Assembly (NCBI GenBank): GCA_963205025.1
Contig: CAUJHO010000003.1
Span: forward strand, 1 to 44,209
DNA: 44,209 nucleotides
DNA from: Pseudomonadota bacterium
GTDB lineage: Bacteria; Pseudomonadota; Alphaproteobacteria; Caulobacterales; Caulobacteraceae
Direction of reading: 5' to 3'
A program made the translations under genes and the position numbers. Positions within the stretch are counted from its first letter, which is position 1. Every line of letters starts with the position of its first letter. Positions 1-6,781 of this stretch are shown here, in pieces. The notes under the pieces were generated by a model. It ran no database searches and had not been told where the DNA came from. It worked only from the letters and a program-made list of their open reading frames with translations.

Positions 1-9
1 GTCCGGCCA

Positions 10-612
10 CTAGCGGCACCGGCGCCACTGCAGGTGATAGACCAGGGCCGCGTTGACATCCTGGGAGTCGACCGTGGCGATGGCGTCACGACCACCCGAC
101 GTCATCACACGCATGGAGGAGTTGGTGCGCAGGATCACGTCTTCACCACAGGCCGACCAGATCATCGCCGTGGCGGCCAGGGTGTTGTTGATCAGATAGT
201 CCGAATCCAGCGAGCCGCGGAACGACCGGGTGAACATCGGGCCCTGACGGCCGGCAAAGAAATATTCGACGTTGAACTGCGACGAGGCGCGCGCCGGCAG
301 CATGTTGTAGCCGCGGTAGTCGATCGACAGGACCGAGACCGAATAGCCCTGGGGCACATGGACCGGAATGGCGATGTTGCAGCTCTTGCGGTCGAAGCTG
401 CGGCCGACCGATTGACCCGCTTCAACGACATATTCGTCGAACAGCAGGCTGAGCGAGGTGTTGTCCGGGCTAAGTGCGGCCGAAACCGAACCGGCGGGAC
501 AGCCGGTGCCACCGTAGGCGGGCGTGCCTAGGGCAATGCCGGACTGGGCGTGAGCAGCTCCGGCGACGGCCGTCAGAGCCAGGGCGGCGGTGGTGATCAT
601 CAAGGACTTCAT
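10..612 (-). CDS. Secreted DUF4360-family protein
   Basis: Predicted exported protein of 200 residues with a classical signal peptide (Met-Lys, hydrophobic stretch, cleavage after AHA-Q). The mature part has features I recognise as DUF4360: a CPAGS motif near the mature N-terminus, the run SLLFDEYVVEAG, a KSCNIAIPV block, a GYSVSVLSIDYRGY block and a C-terminal pair of cysteines (SACGED and RRC). The even number of cysteines suggests disulfides outside the cytoplasm. The ATG at 612 was preferred over the upstream in-frame start at 657 because the signal peptide begins there and an AAGG-type ribosome site precedes it. No function is established for the family. The gene stands alone, divergent from the transhydrogenase operon. 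Confidence 0.8.
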   Translation of the reverse strand: MKSLMITTAALALTAVAGAAHAQSGIALGTPAYGGTGCPAGSVSAALSPDNTSLSLLFDEYVVEAGQSVGRSFDRKSCNIAIPVHVPQGYSVSVLSIDYRGYNMLPARASSQFNVEYFFAGRQGPMFTRSFRGSLDSDYLINNTLAATAMIWSACGEDVILRTNSSMRVMTSGGRDAIATVDSQDVNAALVYHLQWRRCR

Positions 613-806
613 GGCGGGGGGCCTTTTTTGATTTTGGCGTCGCCGGCTTGGCGACACACGGACGATGTTGCGGCGGCGCTGAACGCGTTTTGAGGGGTCC
701 GGTTATCAGCGGTTCAGCATGGTGAGCGCCACGCGACCTACGCACCCCTTTACGCCCCCGCACGAACGCGCCTAACGTCTGAGGGCCAGCCACCAGGGAG
801 GCGCGT

Positions 807-1940
807 TTGGCCGTCGTAATCGCCTGTACACGCGAGCGCCGCGCGGAAGATCCGCGGGTCGCGATCACGCCGGAGACGGCCCGGAAGCTCATCGCGGCGG
901 GCACCGAGGTCCGCATCGAGGCCGGGGCCGGCACGGCGTCGGCCATTCCTGACGAAACCTATCAGGAGGCCGGCGCAAAGGTGGTCAAGGATGTGCGCGC
1001 CGCGCTGGAGGGGGCCGATGTCCTGTTCAAGGTGCGTGGGCCGACCGCCGCCGAGATCGCGGCGCTCAAGCCGGGGGCCATCGTCATCGCCATGCTCGAC
1101 GCCTGGCGCGAGAAGGACACCGTCGACGCCCTGGCCAAGGCCAAGGCGACGTCGTTCGCCATGGAGTTCGTGCCGCGCATCACCCGCGCCCAGGTCATGG
1201 ATGTGCTGTCGTCCCAGGCCAATCTGGCCGGCTATCGCGCCGTCATCGAGGCCGCCCACGCCTATTCCAAGGGCTTTCCGATGATGATGACCGCTGCCGG
1301 CACGGTCGCGGCGGCCAAGGTCTTCGTCATGGGGGCGGGGGTCGCAGGGCTTCAGGCCATCGCCACGGCCCGGCGACTGGGGGCGGTCGTGACCGCCACC
1401 GATGTCCGCCCCGCCGCCAAGGAACAGGTCGAGAGCCTGGGGGCCAAGTTCGTCGCGGTCGAGGATGAAGAGTTCAAGGCCGCCGAGACCGCCGGCGGCT
1501 ACGCCAAACAGATGTCGGCCGAATATCAGGCCAAACAGGCCGAACTGACGGCCTCGCACATCGTCAAACAGGATGTGGTCATCACCACTGCCCTGATCCC
1601 GGGTCGGCCCGCGCCACGCCTGATCTCGGCGGCCCATGTGGCCTCGATGAAGCCCGGCTCGGTCATCGTCGACCTGGCGGTCGAGGCCGGCGGCAATGTC
1701 GAAGGCTCCAAACCCGATCAGATCGTGACCACGGCAAACGGGGTCAAGATCGTCGGCTGGTCCAATCTGCCCGGCCGGATCGCGGCGGATGCCTCGGCGC
1801 TCTATGCCCGCAACCTTCAGGCCTTCGTCGGCCTGTTGCTCAAGGACGGGGCGCTGGCGCTCGACCTTGATGAGGAAATCCTCAAGGCCGCCGTCGTCAC
1901 CCACGGCGGGGCGGTGGTGCACGAGGGGGTCAAGGGGTGA
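807..1940 (+). CDS. pntAA: NAD(P) transhydrogenase subunit alpha part 1 (domain I, NAD(H)-binding)
   Basis: Cytosolic NAD(H)-binding domain I of proton-translocating transhydrogenase, which moves hydride between NADH and NADP+ using the proton gradient. Its 377 residues match the separate PntAA subunit of Rhodospirillum rubrum-type enzymes, not the fused E. coli PntA. Visible features are the Rossmann glycine motif GAGVAG at about 176-181, the SSQANLAGY region at about 135-143 (the R-Q-D loop area), and the mobile-loop segment AGGYAKQMS at about 230. The start is TTG at 807, with AGGGAGG five bases upstream. It is the first gene of a five-gene operon and its TGA overlaps the next start codon (GTGA). 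Confidence 0.96.
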   Translation: MAVVIACTRERRAEDPRVAITPETARKLIAAGTEVRIEAGAGTASAIPDETYQEAGAKVVKDVRAALEGADVLFKVRGPTAAEIAALKPGAIVIAMLDAWREKDTVDALAKAKATSFAMEFVPRITRAQVMDVLSSQANLAGYRAVIEAAHAYSKGFPMMMTAAGTVAAAKVFVMGAGVAGLQAIATARRLGAVVTATDVRPAAKEQVESLGAKFVAVEDEEFKAAETAGGYAKQMSAEYQAKQAELTASHIVKQDVVITTALIPGRPAPRLISAAHVASMKPGSVIVDLAVEAGGNVEGSKPDQIVTTANGVKIVGWSNLPGRIAADASALYARNLQAFVGLLLKDGALALDLDEEILKAAVVTHGGAVVHEGVKG

Positions 1941-2158
1941 GGCACGCTTTGGGCCACCCCCTGCATCTGCTCGCCATCGCCGGTGGTGCCATCGGGCTGG
2001 CCTATGGCCTGTGGACCGGTCAGGGCGACAGCTTCTGCACGGCGGCCCTTGCCCTGGGGATGTCCAGCGCCATTGATCTCGCCCGCCGCCTCGGCCTCGA
2101 ACCTCCGAGCGATCTGGTCGCCCCCGCAACAGAGGAAGGCCCTGATGGACCTCGTTGA
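1937..2158 (+). CDS. Small membrane protein encoded between pntAA and pntAB
   Basis: 73-residue protein of unknown function. It has two likely membrane segments (about residues 8-26 and 31-48) and a charged, proline-rich tail. It starts with GTG inside the pntAA stop codon (GTGA, 4-nt overlap) and ends 14 nt inside pntAB, so translation is probably coupled on both sides. The strict packing and codon use like its neighbours argue that it is a real gene and not a spacer. The R. rubrum-type pnt operon is usually described as three genes without this one. Inference: an accessory or assembly partner of the transhydrogenase membrane part. Confidence 0.7.
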   Translation: MRHALGHPLHLLAIAGGAIGLAYGLWTGQGDSFCTAALALGMSSAIDLARRLGLEPPSDLVAPATEEGPDGPR

Positions 2159-2468
2159 CCCCACCATCTTCCGCCTGGCCATCTTCGTGCTGGCGATCTT
2201 CGTCGGCTACTATGTCGTCTGGTCGGTGACGCCGGCGCTGCACACGCCGCTGATGGCCGTCACCAACGCCATTTCCTCGGTGATCATCGTCGGGGCCCTG
2301 ATCGCGGCGGCCGCCAGTCTCGGCTCGGCCGAGGGGGCGAACGCCTGGGTCGCCAAGGGGGCCGGCGCGGTCGCCGCGGCGCTTGCGGGCGTCAACATCT
2401 TCGGCGGCTTTCTCGTCACCCAGCGGATGCTGGCCATGTACAAGAAGAAGGAAAAGCCCAAGGCATGA
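2145..2468 (+). CDS. pntAB: NAD(P) transhydrogenase subunit alpha part 2 (membrane domain)
   Basis: 107-residue membrane subunit forming the N-terminal half of transhydrogenase domain II, the proton channel. It begins MDLVDPTIFRL and has about three to four hydrophobic helices, including one carrying TPLMAVTNAISSVI, which is characteristic of PntAB. It ends with the motif VTQRMLAMYKKK, the usual cytosolic end before PntB. The ATG at 2145 has a strong AGAGGAAGG ribosome site; longer in-frame starts upstream would add a non-membrane, proline-rich extension read in the wrong frame of the preceding gene and were rejected. Its stop overlaps the next start (ATGA). Confidence 0.95.
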   Translation: MDLVDPTIFRLAIFVLAIFVGYYVVWSVTPALHTPLMAVTNAISSVIIVGALIAAAASLGSAEGANAWVAKGAGAVAAALAGVNIFGGFLVTQRMLAMYKKKEKPKA

Positions 2469-2755
2469 CCGGCGGCGTCGACTGGATGCTGTGGGCGAGC
2501 TGGGCCGTCACGGGCCTGGGTCTGGGCCTGTTCGTCTTCAGCCTGTTCCGCGGTGACGATCCGATCCGCCGCCAGCGCCTGCAGGACACCGCCATCGTCC
2601 TGATTTTCGCCGGCGTCCTCGCCCGCGTCGCCATGGCACCCGAGCGTACCGTCATCGACTGGGTGCTGGCCGGCATCGCCCTGATCTACATTCCCCTGGG
2701 CCTTTATCGGCTCAGCCGCACCCAACGCCATATCGAAGGGGATGACCCGCAATGA
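2465..2755 (+). CDS. Small membrane protein encoded between pntAB and pntB
   Basis: 96-residue protein with three likely membrane helices (about residues 7-28, 43-60 and 63-82) and a charged loop containing FRGDDPIRRQRLQD between the first two. It overlaps pntAB upstream and pntB downstream by ATGA junctions, so it is embedded in the translational chain of the operon. I do not recognise a family. Its position between the two membrane subunits suggests a partner or assembly factor of the transhydrogenase, but nothing in the sequence proves this. It shares no obvious similarity with the 73-residue protein earlier in the operon beyond being hydrophobic. Confidence 0.75.
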   Translation: MTGGVDWMLWASWAVTGLGLGLFVFSLFRGDDPIRRQRLQDTAIVLIFAGVLARVAMAPERTVIDWVLAGIALIYIPLGLYRLSRTQRHIEGDDPQ

Positions 2756-4167
2756 CCGCCTCGATCGCCGCCCTGGCCTATCTGGTTTCGGGCGTCCTGT
2801 TCATCCTGTCCCTGCGCGGCCTGTCCAGCCCCGAGACCAGCCGCCAGGGCAATCTGTACGGCATGGTCGGCATGGCCCTGGCCATCGTCACCACGCTTCT
2901 GACGCTGTTCGCCCAAGGCTTGCTGGACCTGACCACCCTCGCCCTGATCGGAGGCGGCGTGGCGGTCGGCGGCACGATCGGAGCGGTGATCGCGCGCAAG
3001 GTGGCCATGACCCAGATGCCGCAGCTGGTCGCCGCCTTCCACAGCCTGGTCGGCCTGGCGGCCTGTCTGGTTGCGGTCGGGGCCGTCTATGCGCCACAGG
3101 CCTTCCACATCGCCACGGCGATAGGCGGCATCAAGACCCTGTCGATCATCGAACTCAGCCTCGGGGTCGCTATCGGGGCGATCACCTTCACCGGCTCGGT
3201 CATCGCCTTCGCCAAGCTGAACGGCAATATGTCGGGTGCCCCGATCCTGCTGCCGGCGCGGCACCTGATCAATATCGGCCTGGGTCTGGGGCTGGTGCTC
3301 CTGATCGGGGTGATGATCGGCTCGGGCGGCGAACAGACCTGGGCCTTCTGGGGCGTGTTCCTCATCGCCCTGATCCTGGGCGTGACCCTAATCATTCCGA
3401 TCGGCGGGGCCGATATGCCGGTCGTGGTCTCGATGCTGAACAGCTACTCCGGCTGGGCGGCGGCGGCGCTGGGCTTCACGCTGGAGAACATCGCCCTGAT
3501 CATCACCGGGGCCCTGGTCGGCTCGTCCGGGGCCATCCTCAGCTACATCATGTGCAAGGGGATGAACCGGTCGTTCTTCAGCGTCATCCTCGGCGGCTTC
3601 GGCGGCGATGTGGCGGCCGGCCCGGGCGGCGCGGTGGAGACGCGGCCGGTCAAACAGGGCAGCGCCGACGATGCCGCCTTCATCATGAAGAATGCGTCCA
3701 AGGTCATCATCGTGCCCGGTTACGGCATGGCGGTGGCCCAGGCCCAGCATGCCCTCAGAGAAATGGCCGACAAGCTGAAAGAAGAAGGCGTTGAGGTGAA
3801 ATACGCCATTCACCCCGTCGCCGGACGGATGCCGGGCCACATGAATGTGCTGCTGGCCGAGGCCAATGTCCCCTATGACGAGGTGTTCGAGCTGGAGGAC
3901 ATCAACTCGGAGTTTTCCTCGGCTGACGTCGCCTTCGTGATCGGGGCCAATGACGTCACCAACCCCGCCGCCAAGACCGACCCGACCAGCGCCATCTATG
4001 GAATGCCGATCCTGGACGTGGAAAAGGCCGGCACCGTCCTGTTCGTCAAACGCGGCATGGCGGCCGGCTATGCCGGCGTCGAGAACGAGCTGTTCTTCCG
4101 CGATAACACCATGATGCTGTTCGCCGACGCCAAGAAGATGGTCGAGGGGATCGTCAAAGGCCTGTGA
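2752..4167 (+). CDS. pntB: NAD(P) transhydrogenase subunit beta
   Basis: 471-residue subunit completing the proton-pumping transhydrogenase. The N-terminal half holds multiple membrane helices of domain II; the C-terminal third is the NADP(H)-binding domain III. Diagnostic stretches are GMAVAQAQHALREM (the nucleotide-binding GYGMAVAQAQ motif), HPVAGRMPGHMNVLLAEA, IGANDVTNPAA and VFVKRGMAAGYAGVENELF, all in the expected order. Together with pntAA and pntAB it reconstitutes a full enzyme that supplies NADPH. Start ATG overlaps the preceding gene (ATGA). The last 54 nt are repeated in diverged form 13 nt downstream of the stop. Confidence 0.97.
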   Translation: MTASIAALAYLVSGVLFILSLRGLSSPETSRQGNLYGMVGMALAIVTTLLTLFAQGLLDLTTLALIGGGVAVGGTIGAVIARKVAMTQMPQLVAAFHSLVGLAACLVAVGAVYAPQAFHIATAIGGIKTLSIIELSLGVAIGAITFTGSVIAFAKLNGNMSGAPILLPARHLINIGLGLGLVLLIGVMIGSGGEQTWAFWGVFLIALILGVTLIIPIGGADMPVVVSMLNSYSGWAAAALGFTLENIALIITGALVGSSGAILSYIMCKGMNRSFFSVILGGFGGDVAAGPGGAVETRPVKQGSADDAAFIMKNASKVIIVPGYGMAVAQAQHALREMADKLKEEGVEVKYAIHPVAGRMPGHMNVLLAEANVPYDEVFELEDINSEFSSADVAFVIGANDVTNPAAKTDPTSAIYGMPILDVEKAGTVLFVKRGMAAGYAGVENELFFRDNTMMLFADAKKMVEGIVKGL

Positions 4168-4180
4168 CACCTCAGCGGGG

Positions 4181-4234
4181 GTGCTCTTCGCCGATGCGGA
4201 GAAGATGGTCGAGCGGATCGCGAAGGGGCCTTAG
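4181..4234 (+). pseudogene. Remnant of a second pntB 3' end (18 codons including stop)
   Basis: The bases read in frame as VLFADAEKMVERIAKGP plus TAG, against MLFADAKKMVEGIVKGL plus TGA at the end of the intact pntB (4114-4167). By hand alignment 40 of 54 nt match, without gaps. Five of the changed codons are synonymous third-position changes, and the stop codon position is conserved. No similarity is apparent upstream of 4181. The fragment cannot be expressed as a separate protein. It most likely marks a recombination junction with DNA from a related genome. Confidence 0.75.
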
Positions 4235-4749
4235 GCGGCGTTCCCATTAGCCCTACCCTCCTTCAAGAGCGTATAGGATTGGATGGGTTGGCCCTTCACC
4301 GATGCGCGTCGCGGCTTGCCATCATCTCCTGTCAGCGGGTCGGCTCCCACGGCGTTCTTGATGTACCAACCAAGGTACATGTTTAGCGGAAACTTGCCCT
4401 CTAGCTTGGTCGCGTAAGCATCACCGCCGACTACCGTTTCGTAATCACTCCGATAGCTCGTGTCTTGCATCAGATCGTGAAAAACGGTCAGGGTGAAATG
4501 CTCGTCGAAGCGGCCGGCCGCAAACAGTTCCCGCGCCCGCTCCACAGCGCGTCGGATCAGGGCGTCGGTCATCCGAATTTTCACGGTTGCCTCATCTCCA
4601 AGAACCCCAGCGTCAGCGACGGCTTGCCGGATCAGCAGCTGGACAAAGGCAGCCGGCTCGAGCCCCTCATTGCGAGCGACCTCCTGAAGCCCTTGATGAA
4701 TGTCAGGGGTAAGCCTGAACGAAAACATGATGGAAGTGGGGACAGACAT
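4231..4749 (-). CDS. Unknown protein with ribbon-helix-helix-like N-terminus
   Basis: 172-residue protein I cannot assign to a named family. Residues about 6-45 (SIMFSFRLTPDIHQGLQEVA followed by a second helix and AFVQLLIRQAV) have the strand-helix-helix pattern of ribbon-helix-helix DNA-binding proteins. The rest contains LFAAGRFDEHFTLTVFHDLM and a YLGWYIKNAVGA segment of unknown role. The ATG at 4749 was chosen because AGGAG lies six bases upstream; ATGs at 4755 and 4776 are alternatives. Base composition is visibly less GC-rich than the neighbours, and the gene abuts the pntB remnant, sharing bases with its stop. Both suggest horizontal acquisition. No toxin partner is visible beside it. 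Confidence 0.65.
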   Translation of the reverse strand: MSVPTSIMFSFRLTPDIHQGLQEVARNEGLEPAAFVQLLIRQAVADAGVLGDEATVKIRMTDALIRRAVERARELFAAGRFDEHFTLTVFHDLMQDTSYRSDYETVVGGDAYATKLEGKFPLNMYLGWYIKNAVGADPLTGDDGKPRRASVKGQPIQSYTLLKEGRANGNAA

Positions 4750-4772
4750 GTGCATCTCCTGCTGAACGCTTG

Positions 4773-4816
4773 TCATACATATGATGTCTCACGGTGCCCG
4801 GCAATACTTGTAATAC
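4773..4816. promoter_or_regulatory. Possible operator: inverted and direct repeats upstream of the RHH-like gene
   Basis: An inverted repeat TCATA-CA-TATGA at 4773-4784 and a direct repeat AATAC-ttgt-AATAC at 4803-4816 lie just upstream of the minus-strand gene, in unusually AT-rich DNA for this window. Ribbon-helix-helix proteins commonly bind short repeated half-sites in their own promoters, so autoregulation is a reasonable guess. No experimental support. Confidence 0.35.
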
Positions 4817-4933
4817 ACATGCTGAAGTGGGGTGTAACTGCCGCATCAGGAAGGTTCGCATGCCGATCAATCGCCGCTTAGGTTCGGGCCGCTCCATCTT
4901 CCTCACCCGCCCGCTTGGCGCTAAGCCTTGGCC

Positions 4934-6046
4934 ATGACCGCAAACCCGGCCCAGCCCCGCTTTCTCGCCTTGGATGCACTCAGGGGCGTGCTGGCCTTGC
5001 TGGTGGTGCTGTTTCACCTGCCGGTGGCCAGCCATGTGCGCGACCTGCCGTTGGTCATGCACGGCTATCTGGTGGTCGACTATTTCTTTGTTCTGTCAGG
5101 ATTTGTCATCGCCCATTCCTATGGCCAGCGCATCAATGATGGAGCTCAGGCGCGCGATTTCCTGATCAAGCGGGTGGCGCGGGTGTGGCCGCTGCATGTG
5201 GTCATGCTGGGGGCGTTTGTGGCGTTGGAGGTGGTGCGCGCCCTGACCCATTTTGATTCCGTGCCGCCCTTTACCGGCGACCGGGCACCCGGCGGCATCG
5301 TGACCAACCTCTTGATGATTCAGGCGCTGGGCACCGAAGACAGCCAGACCTGGAACGGCCCGGCCTGGGCCGTTTCGGCGGAAATGCTCTGCTATGTCGT
5401 CTTCGCAGGGCTGATCCTGTGGGCGCGGCGCTGGGCGCTGATCCTGGCCCTGGTCATCGCCGCCTTCGGCCTGGCGATCCTGGTGATCTATGCACCGCCC
5501 GAGCCCTGGGCCGCCTGGATGAACACCACCTGGCGCACCGGCTGGGCGCGGGCGCTGTATGGCTTCTTCCTCGGTGTGGTCGTCTATCGCCTGTGGTCGT
5601 GGCGACCTCCGCCGGGTCAGGGCTGGCTCGAAGCGGCCCTGATCGTGGCCGCGCTCGCCTTCATCTGGATCGCCGTGGGGCCGTGGACGGTTCTGGCCAG
5701 TCTGGTCTTTGCGCCGTTGGTCTGGGTGCTGGCCGGCGATCGCGGGCCGGTCTCAAAGGCCCTGACCTGGGAGCCGCTGGTCAAGCTGGGCGACGTCTCC
5801 TACGGCATCTATCTGATCCATATGTTCATCATCACCCTGATGGTGATTGCCGCGCGCAAGCTGGACCTCATGCACGACCGTCGCATTGATCTCGGCTCGG
5901 TGTGGCTGAATGATCTGGTCGTCCTGGTCTTCCTGGCGGTCGTGGTCGGCCTGGCCGTGCTCAGCTACCGCCTTGTCGAAACCCCGGCCCGCGACGCCGT
6001 CTCCGCCTGGCTGAAACGAAAGAAGGTCTCGGCTCATGGCCAGTGA
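4934..6046 (+). CDS. Acyltransferase family 3 membrane protein (OafA/YrhL-like)
   Basis: About 370-residue integral membrane O-acyltransferase, the family that transfers acetyl or other acyl groups to sugars of surface polysaccharides or peptidoglycan. The N-terminal signature is ALDALRGVLALLVVLFHL, with the conserved Arg at about 17 and His at about 28. The segments YLVVDYFFVLSGFVIAHSYG and GPAWAVSAEMLCYVVFA follow, and GDVSYGIYLIHMF appears near the end, with roughly ten hydrophobic helices. ATG at 4934 was preferred; an in-frame TTG at 4928 follows directly after an in-frame stop and would add two residues. The acceptor cannot be told from sequence. Its stop overlaps the next gene by 11 nt. 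Confidence 0.88.
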   Translation: MTANPAQPRFLALDALRGVLALLVVLFHLPVASHVRDLPLVMHGYLVVDYFFVLSGFVIAHSYGQRINDGAQARDFLIKRVARVWPLHVVMLGAFVALEVVRALTHFDSVPPFTGDRAPGGIVTNLLMIQALGTEDSQTWNGPAWAVSAEMLCYVVFAGLILWARRWALILALVIAAFGLAILVIYAPPEPWAAWMNTTWRTGWARALYGFFLGVVVYRLWSWRPPPGQGWLEAALIVAALAFIWIAVGPWTVLASLVFAPLVWVLAGDRGPVSKALTWEPLVKLGDVSYGIYLIHMFIITLMVIAARKLDLMHDRRIDLGSVWLNDLVVLVFLAVVVGLAVLSYRLVETPARDAVSAWLKRKKVSAHGQ

Positions 6047-6443
6047 ACCCAAGACCCGCCCCTCCGACGCCTCGGTCGCCGACTTCATCGCCGCCGTCGA
6101 CAATCCGGTCCGGCGCGCCGATGCCGAGGTGGTGTGTCGGATGCTGGAGGAGGTGACGGGCAAGCCCCCCGTCATGTGGGGACCGTCCATCATCGGCTTT
6201 GGCACCTATACCGGCGCGACCGGAGAGTGGCTGATGACCGGTTTCTCGCCGCGCAAGGCCCAGACCGTCCTCTATGTCATGGGCTTCGAGGGCCAGGACG
6301 CCCTGCTGGCCCGGCTCGGCAAACACAAGACCGGCCAGTCGTGCCTGTACATCGCCAAGCTGGCCGATGTGGACCTGGACGTCCTGCGCCAGATCGCCGA
6401 GGCCAGTGTCGCCGACACCCGCGCGCGCTTTCCAACGCGCTAG
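6036..6443 (+). CDS. DUF1801 domain protein
   Basis: 135-residue cytosolic protein of the DUF1801 (YdhG/YdeI-like) fold. The recognisable core is PVMWGPSIIGFGTYTG, then GEWLMTGFSPRKAQTVLYVM and GKHKTGQSCLYIAKLADVDLDVLRQI; the last block, with Gly-Lys-His-Lys then the aromatic/Ile/Lys pattern, is typical. The biochemical role of the family is not settled. It starts inside the end of the acyltransferase gene (11-nt overlap), so the two are co-translated, though no functional link is obvious. It is convergent with the small gene at 6453-6713. Confidence 0.85.
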   Translation: MASEPKTRPSDASVADFIAAVDNPVRRADAEVVCRMLEEVTGKPPVMWGPSIIGFGTYTGATGEWLMTGFSPRKAQTVLYVMGFEGQDALLARLGKHKTGQSCLYIAKLADVDLDVLRQIAEASVADTRARFPTR

Positions 6444-6452
6444 GACACCGGC

Positions 6453-6713
6453 TCAGGCCGCCGCCGCATAGGCCGGTTCGGCCCGGTCCCAGTTGCGCGC
6501 CTCCATCCACAGGTCGTCTTCCTCGCCATAGCGCCCGGCCTGCGAGGCCGGAATGACGTCGACGATCTGTTCCTCGGCCGGGTCCCACAGCACCACCAGA
6601 TCACGATCCGCCCCTTCACAGGGCACCGCCACCAGGCCGTCGAGGCGGCGCAGGGTCCGGGGTCCGCGCGAAACCAGCGAACGCAGCAGCGATTGGGGAC
6701 GGGAAACAGCCAT
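6453..6713 (-). CDS. Small hypothetical protein divergent from the WYL regulator
   Basis: 86-residue soluble protein without a recognised family. It is basic at the N-terminus (SRPQSLLRSLVSRGPRTLRRL) and acidic at the C-terminus (GRYGEEDDLWMEARNWDRAE). The ATG at 6713 is preceded by a good AAGGAG site nine bases away, which supports it being translated. It is transcribed away from the WYL-domain regulator starting at 6782 across a 68-bp shared promoter region, so it is a candidate target of that regulator. Function unknown. Confidence 0.65.
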   Translation of the reverse strand: MAVSRPQSLLRSLVSRGPRTLRRLDGLVAVPCEGADRDLVVLWDPAEEQIVDVIPASQAGRYGEEDDLWMEARNWDRAEPAYAAAA

Positions 6714-6781
6714 GACGATCTCTCCTTGCGATCAGTGAGAACAGACCTAGAATAAACGCACGACAGAATCGGACGTTCCAT

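Noticed and set aside
750..2243. Long minus-strand open frame (497 codons) opposite pntAA
   Set aside because: Antisense shadow of a high-GC gene; Arg/Gly/Asp-rich low-complexity translation and no ribosome site, while the plus strand encodes a clear PntAA.
4231..4749. RHH-like gene as half of a toxin-antitoxin pair
   Set aside because: At 172 residues it is too long for a typical antitoxin, and no small toxin-like ORF lies on either side.
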